A DNA stretch of 6,842 nucleotides. Source: CAZFQG01 sp964520785. GTDB lineage: Bacteria; Planctomycetota; Planctomycetia; Pirellulales; Thermoguttaceae. The notes below the pieces were generated by a model, which was given only the letters and a program-made list of their open reading frames with translations, was not told where the DNA came from and searched no databases. The stretch covers positions 1 to 6,842 of the forward strand of contig CAZFQG010000260.1 of the NCBI GenBank assembly GCA_964520785.1, written 5' to 3'. The position numbers and the translations under genes are program-made. Below, piece after piece: positions 1 through 6,162 of the stretch (positions within the stretch are counted from its first letter, which is position 1; each line of letters begins with the position of its first letter).

Positions 1-3000
1 GATTCTCAGTTTTTGTCACTATGGGGGATGAACAACACTCTTACAGAAGGCCTTGCTCTCAATCGAACTCTGGCGGCCCAATTGGACGTCGCGCCGGGGG
101 ATGAGGTTATGGTCCGTTTCTCGCGGCACTCGGGTATTCCCGCCGACAGCCCGCTCGGGCGCAAATCCGAAACCGTCCGCGGTCGCCGGATGGTGGTTGG
201 CGAAGTGATCCCTAATTCTGGTCCCGGGCGGTTCGCGGTTCGCCCAAATCAACAAATGCCGATGAACGCGTTCGTCGACTTGAATACACTGCAACGACTA
301 CTGGGATTCGACGGAATCAACACGGTTGCGGTCACCCGCTCCGAGCCGACGGCCCCGCCAGTGGAAAGCACAAGCCGGCTCAACGCCGCATTCCGTCCGC
401 GTTTGGGTGAATTGGGCCTTCACCTTTTCAGCAAGGAAGGAGACGATTACGCGCGGCTGACGTCGGACCGGATGATGCTCGCCGATGCCGAAGCGGCCGC
501 CGCGACCAGGGCACTTCGCGAGCGAGGAATCAGTCGTATCTCGAGCGTCTTCGTGTACCTGGCGAACGCGATCGAATTGGGAGACTCGCAAACGCCGTAT
601 TCCACGGTGGCCGCCTTCGACGATGACGAGAATGCCCCCCAAGGGCGTTTGATTGATGACAACGGAAAACCGGTCGGCCCGATTCTCGAAGACGCCGTCG
701 TCCTCAATCGCTGGACGGCCGAGGACCTCGGCGCAAATCCCGGCGACATCGTCCGTTTAACGTATTTCGAGCCGGAGAGTATCGAAGGTCGGACGGTCGA
801 GAAGTCCGTGAATCTGAGGGTGCAGGCGATTGCCGCGATGCGCGGCCCCGGAGCGGATCCCTTTTTGACGCCGGAGGTCGAGGGGCTGACGGATCAGGAT
901 TCGATCGCGAATTGGAATCCGCCGTTTCCCTTCGAATCCCGCCGGATACGAGACAAGGATGAACGGTACTGGGACGACTTTCGGGCCGCCCCCAAGGCAT
1001 TTGTTTCGCCCGAGACCGCGAGCCGTCTTTGGGGAAGCCGGTTCGGGAACACCACGTCTTTGTGCTTCTCTCCACCGGCCGGCACGACGGTGAAGACGTT
1101 GGCCGAAGAGCTTCAAGTCGATCCACTCCCTTTCGGATTTCTCTTCCAGCCACTTAGGCGGCAGGGGTTGACCGCTTCCACCGGAAATACCCCATACCAA
1201 GTTCTTTTCTTGGCGTTCAGCTCCTTTATCCTCGCCGCCGCGGCGATGCTGGTCGCTCTGTTGTTCCGTCTCGGCATCGACGTGCGGGTCCGTGAAATCG
1301 GCCTTTTTCTCGCGGTGGGCGTTGAACCAAAGACCATTCGCAGCCTTTTTTTATTGGAAGGGCTCGTCGCGGCGTTCGCGGGAAGTCTGCTCGGGGTCTT
1401 GACGGGGCTTGGATACGCTGGGCTGATGCTGGTCGGCTTGCGGACATGGTGGCTCGATGCGATTGTCACGCCCTTTCTCTCGCTGCACGTCACCGTCGTT
1501 AGTCTGGCTGCGGGGTTCGCTGGGGGACTGTTCCTCGCGCTCTTCGCGATCTTCTGGGCCGTCAGAAGCGCCGGCAAGGAGTCCCCTCATTCCTTGCTCG
1601 CCGGAAGATTGGAGCACCCCACCTCGGTGTCTGGGGATCACCCGCGAACGTGGAGAGCCGCGTGGGCCGTCGTCGCGGTGCTGGTCCTTTTGGGGCTTTT
1701 CGCCGCGAAGGCGGGCGAAGAAATCCGCGCGGGCCTGTTCTTCGGAACCGGGGTGTTGTTTCTCACCGCGGTCTTGATGCTCTTCTGGTCATGGCTCAGG
1801 GGGAGCGCAGGAGGAAACTCCTCGAGGGTTCCGGCGGGACGGCTCTCGATTCTGGCGATGCGGAACGCGACCCGGCATCCCTGGCGGAGCGCGCTTTGCG
1901 TGGGTCTGATCGGTTCAACGTGCTTCTTAATCCTTTCCGTCAGCGCCTTTCGGATCGACCCTACCGGGAAGCCGCCCTCGCGCGATAGCGGTGACGGCGG
2001 GTTCGCGCTGATTGCGCAAACCGATCAGCCGGTGTTTTTCGACGTGACATCTCCGGACGGCCGGGCGGAACTCGGATTTTCCGCGGAGGCCGAGTCGTTG
2101 ACGGCCGAAGCCGGCGTTTTTCCATGCCGCGTCAAGCCGGGTGACGACGCGAGCTGCCTGAACCTCTACCTGCCGCGGCAACCCCGGATGTTGGGATTGC
2201 CCGACGGTTTTCTTCACCGGGACGGCTTCGCGTGGGCCACCGTCCACCCTGACTCGAAGGGGAATCCGTGGAAAGTACTCCAGAAGGAGCTGCCTTTGAC
2301 GGAAGACGGAATACCGCGGGTTCCGGTGGTTCTCGAAAAAAACACGGCCAATTACATCTTGCATCTATGGGGCGGACTCGGAGAGCATCTCGACGTCGTC
2401 AACGCGCGCGGCGAGTCGATTCGGCTCGTCGTATCCGGGCTCCTCGGGGGGAGCATCCTTCAGGGCGATTTGCTGCTGAGTGAAGAGCACCTGCTGCGCC
2501 ATTTCCCGGAGGTAACCGGTTACCGGATGTTTCTGATCGAGACTTCCCGACCGGATCGGATTGAAGCGGCATGGGGTGAAGCGCTGGGAGAATATGGAAT
2601 TCGCATGGAGTCGACCGGCGAGCGTCTGCGGCGGCTCTTGGCCGTCCAGAATACGTATCTGTCGACGTTTCAGAGTCTCGGAGGCGTGGGGCTGATGCTT
2701 GGGACGTTCGGGCTGGCCGTCGTCCAACTCCGCAACGTCCTCGAACGGCGGCACGAGTTGGCGTTGCTCCAGGCTCTCGGATTTCGCCGCGGTTCCTTGA
2801 GCCTGTTCATCCTCATCGAGAACGCGTTTCTTCTGGTCTCGGGGCTGGTTCTCGGCGCGGTCGCGGCCGTCGTTGCGCTATTGCCGCATCTCTTCGGAGG
2901 CGAAGCGATAATCCCTTGGGGATCGCTCGCGGCGACACTTCTGCTCGTCTTGCTCGCCGGGTTGGCCTCCAGTTTGTTCGCGGTTCGGGCGGTGTTAAAA

Positions 3001-3033
3001 ACCCCCCTCTTACCGGCCTTGCGCGCGGAATAA
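1..3033 (+). CDS. ABC transporter permease, double FtsX-like (MacB/LolC type), 5'-partial
   Basis: Inner-membrane permease subunit of an ABC transporter of the FtsX/MacB type, a family that usually works with a separate ATPase on lipoproteins, lipids or envelope substrates; the substrate here is unknown. The frame is open to the left edge (codons 1-4 read D-S-Q-F), and the visible protein begins inside a periplasmic domain, so the start and first membrane helix are missing. Counting from the first codon, 1010 residues are visible: a periplasmic domain to about 395, helices near 401-422, 449-475 and 495-524 forming the first FtsX domain (with a V-R-E-I-G motif just after the first of them), a helix pair near 553-570 and 577-599, a helix near 631-650, a second periplasmic domain of about 654-879, and a second FtsX domain with helices near 890-912, 933-961 and 971-999. 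With the missing first helix this gives the usual ten-helix layout. The second FtsX domain repeats the signature as R-R-H-E-L-A-L-L-Q-A-L-G. No ATPase is in the window; it is probably upstream. The TTG at 13 and ATG at 28 are internal codons. Confidence 0.9.
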   Translation, partial: DSQFLSLWGMNNTLTEGLALNRTLAAQLDVAPGDEVMVRFSRHSGIPADSPLGRKSETVRGRRMVVGEVIPNSGPGRFAVRPNQQMPMNAFVDLNTLQRLLGFDGINTVAVTRSEPTAPPVESTSRLNAAFRPRLGELGLHLFSKEGDDYARLTSDRMMLADAEAAAATRALRERGISRISSVFVYLANAIELGDSQTPYSTVAAFDDDENAPQGRLIDDNGKPVGPILEDAVVLNRWTAEDLGANPGDIVRLTYFEPESIEGRTVEKSVNLRVQAIAAMRGPGADPFLTPEVEGLTDQDSIANWNPPFPFESRRIRDKDERYWDDFRAAPKAFVSPETASRLWGSRFGNTTSLCFSPPAGTTVKTLAEELQVDPLPFGFLFQPLRRQGLTASTGNTPYQVLFLAFSSFILAAAAMLVALLFRLGIDVRVREIGLFLAVGVEPKTIRSLFLLEGLVAAFAGSLLGVLTGLGYAGLMLVGLRTWWLDAIVTPFLSLHVTVVSLAAGFAGGLFLALFAIFWAVRSAGKESPHSLLAGRLEHPTSVSGDHPRTWRAAWAVVAVLVLLGLFAAKAGEEIRAGLFFGTGVLFLTAVLMLFWSWLRGSAGGNSSRVPAGRLSILAMRNATRHPWRSALCVGLIGSTCFLILSVSAFRIDPTGKPPSRDSGDGGFALIAQTDQPVFFDVTSPDGRAELGFSAEAESLTAEAGVFPCRVKPGDDASCLNLYLPRQPRMLGLPDGFLHRDGFAWATVHPDSKGNPWKVLQKELPLTEDGIPRVPVVLEKNTANYILHLWGGLGEHLDVVNARGESIRLVVSGLLGGSILQGDLLLSEEHLLRHFPEVTGYRMFLIETSRPDRIEAAWGEALGEYGIRMESTGERLRRLLAVQNTYLSTFQSLGGVGLMLGTFGLAVVQLRNVLERRHELALLQALGFRRGSLSLFILIENAFLLVSGLVLGAVAAVVALLPHLFGGEAIIPWGSLAATLLLVLLAGLASSLFAVRAVLKTPLLPALRAE

Positions 3034-3107
3034 CTTGAAGAACGTTCCCGAACGCCCAGGCATCCGGGTAGGTTAGGAAACCGTGGCGGACAAGCGCGAA
3101 GACCTCG

Positions 3108-3545
3108 CTACCCGTGGTTTTCGTCCATGCCGTCGATATACCGCCGAAGCCGCTCCAGCTCGTCGGTCACGTCCCTGAGCCGCAGCATGTTCTCCACCCT
3201 TTTGAGCAGTTCCACCTTGTTGACAGGCTTCGTGAGGAAGTCGTCGCACCCGGCGGCAACGGCGCGCTCGATGTCTCCCAGTTCATTCAGGGCGGTTACC
3301 ATGAGGATCATGATCCCCTTCGTCGCCGCGTTCTCCTTGAGCTGCTTGCAGACCTCGAACCCGCTCATCTTGGGCATCATGATATCGAGCAGGATGAGAT
3401 CGGGCCGGAAATCGACAACCTTCTGGAGGGTGTCCTTCCCATCGACCGCGATCCCGATTTCGTAATCCTTGTCGGCCAGATACGCCTCCAAGAGTTCCAC
3501 ATTCGTCGGATTGTCGTCCGCGATCAATACACGATTGGCTGCCAT
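3108..3545 (-). CDS. Single-domain response regulator (CheY/PleD-like receiver)
   Basis: Cytoplasmic phospho-receiver of a two-component pathway, with no output domain: 145 residues are one REC domain plus a short tail. All key positions are present: acidic pair D10/D11, phospho-acceptor D54 in L-L-D-I-M-M-P, switch T84, and K106-P107. The sequence around D54 and the N-P-T-N after the acidic pair resemble the receivers of PleD-like regulators. The tail after helix 5 (about 121-140) is charged, with hydrophobic residues at V126, L130, L133 and I137, a spacing that suits a short coiled coil, so it may dimerise or dock on a partner. The ATG at 3545 has a GGAGA Shine-Dalgarno sequence 4 nt upstream. 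The gene begins 10 nt after the glyA stop, so it is very likely cotranscribed with it. No histidine kinase is in the window. It could act as a CheY-like adaptor or a phosphorelay intermediate; the sequence does not decide which. Confidence 0.95.
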   Translation of the reverse strand: MAANRVLIADDNPTNVELLEAYLADKDYEIGIAVDGKDTLQKVVDFRPDLILLDIMMPKMSGFEVCKQLKENAATKGIMILMVTALNELGDIERAVAAGCDDFLTKPVNKVELLKRVENMLRLRDVTDELERLRRYIDGMDENHG

Positions 3546-3549
3546 TGGT

Positions 3550-3554
3550 TCTCC
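3550..3554 (-). promoter_or_regulatory. Ribosome binding site of the response-regulator gene, inside the 10-nt glyA gap
   Basis: GGAGA on the minus strand lies 4 nt before the ATG at 3545, inside the 10-nt gap after the glyA stop codon (3556-3558). It supports the chosen start. It also suggests that ribosomes finishing glyA could reinitiate on the receiver gene. Confidence 0.7.
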
Positions 3555-3555
3555 A

Positions 3556-4800
3556 TTACAGAAGCGGCATTTCGACCGGGTATTGCTTGCACAATTCGCC
3601 GACTCCGCCGCGGATACGCTGAATTAGTGTCTCATCGTCGGGCGATTTCAGAATGGAGGTGATCCAGCCGCCGATCGTCTTCATTTCCTCAATGCCCATG
3701 CCGCGCGTGGTTAAGGCGGGCGTGCCGATGCGGATCCCGGACGGGTCCAGCGGCTTGCGCGGGTCGAACGGGATCATGTTCTTATTGACCGTGATCCCGC
3801 ACTTGTCGAGAACCGCTTCCGCCTCGGCGCCGGTAGGGCCGATCGCCGTAACGTCGGCCAGGATGAGATGGTTGTCCGTGCCGCCGCTGACGAGGGCGAG
3901 ACCGCCGGCGGAAAGAGACTCGGCCAGGGCCTGCGCGTTGTCGAGCACCTTGCGGATGTAATCCTTGAAGTCCGGCTTCAGCGCCTCCCCCAAACAGGCC
4001 GCCTTGCCGGCGATGATGTGCATCAGCGGCCCGCCCTGCTGGCCGGGGAACACCGAGCGGTCGATCGCCTTGGCGTATTCCTCGCGGCAAAGGACCATCC
4101 CGCCCCGCGGACCGCGGAGCGTTTTGTGCGTCGTCGTCGTCACGATGTCGGAGACCGGAACCGGATCGTCGTGCAGCCCGGCCGCCACGATGCCGGCGTA
4201 GTGGGCCATGTCGACCATCAACTTCGCCCCGCATCCCTGGGCGATCTCCGCGAACTTGCCGTGGGGAATTTCTCGCGGGTAGGCGCTGGCCCCGGCGACA
4301 ATCAGCTTCGGCTTGTGTTCCTTGGCCGTGGCGGCAAGTGCGTCGATGTCGATCCGGTGGGTCTTCTGATCGACGCCGTAGGCCACGAAGTTGTAGAGCT
4401 TTCCAGAGACGTTCAACCGCATTCCGTGCGTGAGGTGCCCGCCATGGGCGAGATCCAGCCCCAGGACCGTGTCCCCCGGTTCCAGCAGGGCGAAGTAGAC
4501 CGCCGTATTGGCCTGCGCCCCGGAGTGGGGCTGAACGTTGGCGTGCTCCGCGCCGAAGAGTTCCTTCGCGCGATCTCGTGCCAGGTCTTCGGCAATATCG
4601 ACGAATTCGCACCCTCCGTAGTAGCGGCGGCCCGGGTAGCCCTCGGCGTACTTGTTCGTCAGGACGCTTCCGCATGCCTGCATGACGGCCGGCGAGGTGT
4701 AGTTCTCGCTGGCAATCATCTCCAGGCCGTTCTGCTGCCGGTCAATCTCCCCGGCAATGGCTCGCCAAAGCTGCGGATCTCGGTCTTTGAGGTAGTTCAT
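3556..4800 (-). CDS. glyA: Serine hydroxymethyltransferase
   Basis: Cytoplasmic PLP enzyme that interconverts serine plus tetrahydrofolate with glycine plus 5,10-methylene-tetrahydrofolate, the main entry of one-carbon units for purine, thymidylate and methionine synthesis. The 414-residue length is normal for bacterial GlyA. The PLP lysine is K226 in T-T-T-T-H-K-T-L-R-G. Other active-site residues fall at the same numbers as in the well-studied Bacillus stearothermophilus enzyme: E53, Y51 and Y61 (folate and substrate), H122 (stacks on PLP), D197 and H200 (D-M-A-H), N341, and R357 in G-I-R-I-G-T (binds the substrate carboxylate). All are intact, so the enzyme should be active. The ATG at 4800 gives the usual short N-terminus; a weak GAGAG Shine-Dalgarno sequence (4807-4811) lies 6 nt upstream. 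It is first in a leftward unit with the response regulator and is divergent from the SGNH hydrolase gene. Confidence 0.98.
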   Translation of the reverse strand: MNYLKDRDPQLWRAIAGEIDRQQNGLEMIASENYTSPAVMQACGSVLTNKYAEGYPGRRYYGGCEFVDIAEDLARDRAKELFGAEHANVQPHSGAQANTAVYFALLEPGDTVLGLDLAHGGHLTHGMRLNVSGKLYNFVAYGVDQKTHRIDIDALAATAKEHKPKLIVAGASAYPREIPHGKFAEIAQGCGAKLMVDMAHYAGIVAAGLHDDPVPVSDIVTTTTHKTLRGPRGGMVLCREEYAKAIDRSVFPGQQGGPLMHIIAGKAACLGEALKPDFKDYIRKVLDNAQALAESLSAGGLALVSGGTDNHLILADVTAIGPTGAEAEAVLDKCGITVNKNMIPFDPRKPLDPSGIRIGTPALTTRGMGIEEMKTIGGWITSILKSPDDETLIQRIRGGVGELCKQYPVEMPLL

Positions 4801-4852
4801 TAAATACTCTCAAGAAAGCAAAAAAAGAAGTTGTGGCGCGACGGATTTGATT

Positions 4853-4880
4853 TTGGAAACACACAATTGTTGGGTATACT
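4853..4880 (+). promoter_or_regulatory. Possible sigma70-type promoter for the SGNH hydrolase gene
   Basis: TTGGAA (4853-4858) and TATACT (4875-4880) are separated by 16 bp and match the -35 and -10 consensus at 4 and 5 of 6 positions. This would give a leader of about 100 nt. A second -10-like box, TATACA at 4946-4951, is closer to the gene but has no good -35. Promoter rules in the likely host lineage are not well known, so this is only a candidate. Confidence 0.35.
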
Positions 4881-4973
4881 TCGACCGGCGTCAACTGGGG
4901 GCGTTTCGGTGGGTGAATTGCTCGGCCGGTCGGTTTCCGGTAGCATATACAACAGGCGTTAGTTTCCCCCAAC

Positions 4974-4977
4974 GGAG
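4974..4977 (+). promoter_or_regulatory. Ribosome binding site of the SGNH hydrolase gene
   Basis: GGAG lies 8 nt before the ATG at 4986. It supports this start, which keeps the Cys-rich N-terminal tip in the protein instead of starting later near the membrane helix. Confidence 0.6.
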
Positions 4978-4985
4978 TCCGTGGC

Positions 4986-5969
4986 ATGTCCGGTTCATCA
5001 TGTGGTTGCGATGCGACAAGCGGCAAGGAGTCCTGTTGCCGGTGTGGCCCGGTGCGGGTCGTGATCCTTCTGATTGCCGGGGGGCTGGTGATTCTCGGTG
5101 CCCTCGCGTACCGGAATCTCCGTTTCGAACGGCCCATCGGCGCCGGGCCGGCCGGCCCGGCGGTGGATGCCGAACCGTTTCAGACGCCGTGGACCGACCG
5201 GAAGGTTCTGCTGCTGGGACTCGGCGATAGCGTAACGGCCGGCTTCGGAGTCCGCCACGATCTGTCGTATTTCAACCGCCTGATCGAGAATCCGTCGGAC
5301 GAGTTCGACGATATGAAGGGGAAGTGCCTGTCGAAGGTCTTGCCGAATCTGACCACCGACAACCGCGCCTTTTCGGGCAGTACGTCGATCCAGTGTCTGG
5401 ACTTGATCCGCGAGAAACTCGTGCCGCAAGATGATGACGTCTTCGGCCTTGTCGTCATGACGACCGGCGGGAACGACCTGATTCACAACTATGGCCGTAC
5501 TCCGCCGAAGGAAGGAGCGATGTACGGCGCGACCCTCGCCCAGGCCGAACCCTGGATCGCCAACTACAAGGAACGATTGCACGAAATCCTGGACCGGATG
5601 GAGGCGGCCTTTCCCGGCGGATGCTTGATCTTCCTCGCGGACATCTACGACCCGTCGGATGGTATCGGCGATGCGCCCAGCGCGGGACTGCCGCACTGGC
5701 CGGACGCGCTGGCGATTCTGGACCGCTACAATGAGATCATCCGCGCCGAGGCGGAGAGCCGCGAAAACGTCATCCTCGTGCCGATGCACGCGGAGTTTCT
5801 CGGTCACGGTATTCACTGCACGAACCGATTCGGCTCCCACTACCGCGCGGGCGACCCGCACTACTGGTACGGCGTGAACCTGGAAGACCCGAACGAACGC
5901 GGCTACGACGCGCTTCGGCGGCTGTTCTTGATCGCGATCGTGGAAAACCGGGCACGATTCGTGGAGTAA
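4986..5969 (+). CDS. Membrane-anchored SGNH/GDSL-type hydrolase with divergent block V
   Basis: Predicted esterase or lipase-like hydrolase, 327 residues, tethered to the inner membrane with its catalytic domain outside. The first 22 residues are short, hydrophilic and Cys-rich (C6, C8, C17, C18, C20). A single hydrophobic helix follows at about 23-42, then a Gly/Pro/Ala-rich linker to about 68. There is no signal-peptidase I site or lipobox that I can see, so it is probably a signal anchor. Block I is G-D-S-V-T-A-G with nucleophile S82; block II is probably G131 in A-F-S-G-S-T; block III is G-G-N-D with N163. Block V is odd: where the family normally has D-x-x-H-P-N, this protein reads N-L-E-D-P-N (298-303), so the usual catalytic Asp and His are both replaced. 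The closest alternative His is H292 in G-D-P-H-Y-W. The substrate cannot be told from the sequence; acetylated sugars or lipids are possible. It is divergent from glyA, and the following oxidoreductase gene is probably a separate unit 193 bp away. Confidence 0.85.
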   Translation: MSGSSCGCDATSGKESCCRCGPVRVVILLIAGGLVILGALAYRNLRFERPIGAGPAGPAVDAEPFQTPWTDRKVLLLGLGDSVTAGFGVRHDLSYFNRLIENPSDEFDDMKGKCLSKVLPNLTTDNRAFSGSTSIQCLDLIREKLVPQDDDVFGLVVMTTGGNDLIHNYGRTPPKEGAMYGATLAQAEPWIANYKERLHEILDRMEAAFPGGCLIFLADIYDPSDGIGDAPSAGLPHWPDALAILDRYNEIIRAEAESRENVILVPMHAEFLGHGIHCTNRFGSHYRAGDPHYWYGVNLEDPNERGYDALRRLFLIAIVENRARFVE

Positions 5970-5983
5970 GTAAGTCAACGATT

Positions 5984-5998
5984 ACCGGCAGAGCCGGT
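5984..5998 (+). terminator. Small hairpin after the SGNH hydrolase gene, weak terminator candidate
   Basis: ACCGGC and GCCGGT form a perfect 6-bp GC-rich stem around a 3-nt loop, starting 15 nt after the stop codon. The bases that follow are not a T-run, so it is not a standard intrinsic terminator. It could protect the mRNA 3' end or be chance. Confidence 0.3.
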
Positions 5999-6043
5999 CG
6001 CTTCAAAGAAGAGCGAGGATTCGTCCGCCACTTAGAACTCGTA

Positions 6044-6049
6044 TAGAAT
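6044..6049 (+). promoter_or_regulatory. Possible -10 box upstream of the oxidoreductase gene
   Basis: TAGAAT matches the TATAAT consensus at 5 of 6 positions and lies in the most AT-rich part of the gap. No good -35 sits 16-18 bp upstream. If it is used, the transcript would begin near 6056 and its leader would contain the long hairpin at 6067-6121. Confidence 0.2.
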
Positions 6050-6054
6050 TAACT

Positions 6055-6083
6055 TCCCGAATTCCCGGGGGCGATCCCGAATT
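6055..6083. repeat. 9-bp direct repeat with 20-bp period
   Basis: TCCCGAATT occurs at 6055-6063 and again at 6075-6083. Start-to-start distance is exactly 20 bp, close to two helical turns. The second copy is also part of the left arm of the long hairpin. It could be an operator pair, the remains of a repeat unit, or chance. Confidence 0.5.
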
Positions 6084-6121
6084 TCACTCCGCTACGCTGC
6101 GTGAAAATCAGGATGGGCCCC
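6067..6121. repeat. Long imperfect inverted repeat (hairpin) in the leader of the oxidoreductase gene
   Basis: The arms 6067-6087 and 6101-6121 align over 21 positions with 17 Watson-Crick pairs. The six pairs next to the loop (TTTCAC with GTGAAA) and the four at the base (GGGG with CCCC) are unbroken, with four single mismatches between. The 13-nt loop can fold further: G6091-C6097, C6092-G6096 and C6089-G6099. The structure ends 41 nt before the start codon and 29 nt before its Shine-Dalgarno sequence. No T-run follows, so it is not a standard terminator. It may be an mRNA leader structure, a REP- or MITE-like dispersed palindrome, or an operator. Confidence 0.6.
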
Positions 6122-6150
6122 CCACCTAATTTACGGACAAGTTCTTGGAT

Positions 6151-6155
6151 AGGAG
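6151..6155 (+). promoter_or_regulatory. Ribosome binding site of the Gfo/Idh/MocA gene
   Basis: AGGAG, a strong Shine-Dalgarno sequence, lies 7 nt before the ATG at 6163 and fixes that start, which places the Tat motif near the N-terminus. Confidence 0.8.
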
Positions 6156-6162
6156 TGTTGTC

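Larger units (their letters stand above)
4801..4985. promoter_or_regulatory. Divergent intergenic region between glyA and the SGNH hydrolase gene
   Basis: This 185-bp gap must carry the promoters for both divergent genes. It is more AT-rich at its glyA side. Features seen are an A/G-rich tract at about 4810-4831 (a pyrimidine-rich stretch in the glyA leader), an 8-bp palindrome ACAATTGT at 4863-4870, and the palindrome GTATAC at 4874-4879 within a possible -10 box for the rightward gene. I saw no clear sigma70 promoter for glyA and no structure resembling a glycine riboswitch. Confidence 0.6.

Noticed and set aside
13..30. TTG at 13 or ATG at 28 as the true start of the permease
   Set aside because: The frame is open to the left edge, no Shine-Dalgarno sequence precedes either codon, and the protein would begin inside a periplasmic domain without its first membrane helix.
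3043..3114. Possible bidirectional terminator in the convergent gap: CGTTC/GAACG at 3043-3054 and CGGGTAG (3065-3071) with CTACCCG (3108-3114)
   Set aside because: The first has only a 2-nt loop. The second is 7 bp with a 36-nt loop and runs into the response-regulator stop codon. Neither has a T-run, so chance is the simpler reading.
3868..4803. 311-codon open frame on the plus strand, antisense to glyA
   Set aside because: It lies wholly opposite a clear glyA with all active-site residues. Long antisense frames are common in GC-rich genes, and the translation shows no recognisable domain.
4801..4900. Glycine riboswitch in the glyA leader
   Set aside because: The leader is short and AT-rich and shows no paired, conserved aptamer-like core. 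I could not find helices that would form one.
4998..5978. 326-codon open frame on the minus strand covering the whole SGNH hydrolase gene
   Set aside because: The plus-strand frame has SGNH blocks, a membrane anchor and a Shine-Dalgarno sequence. The antisense translation is Arg/Val-rich with no motif, typical of a shadow frame.
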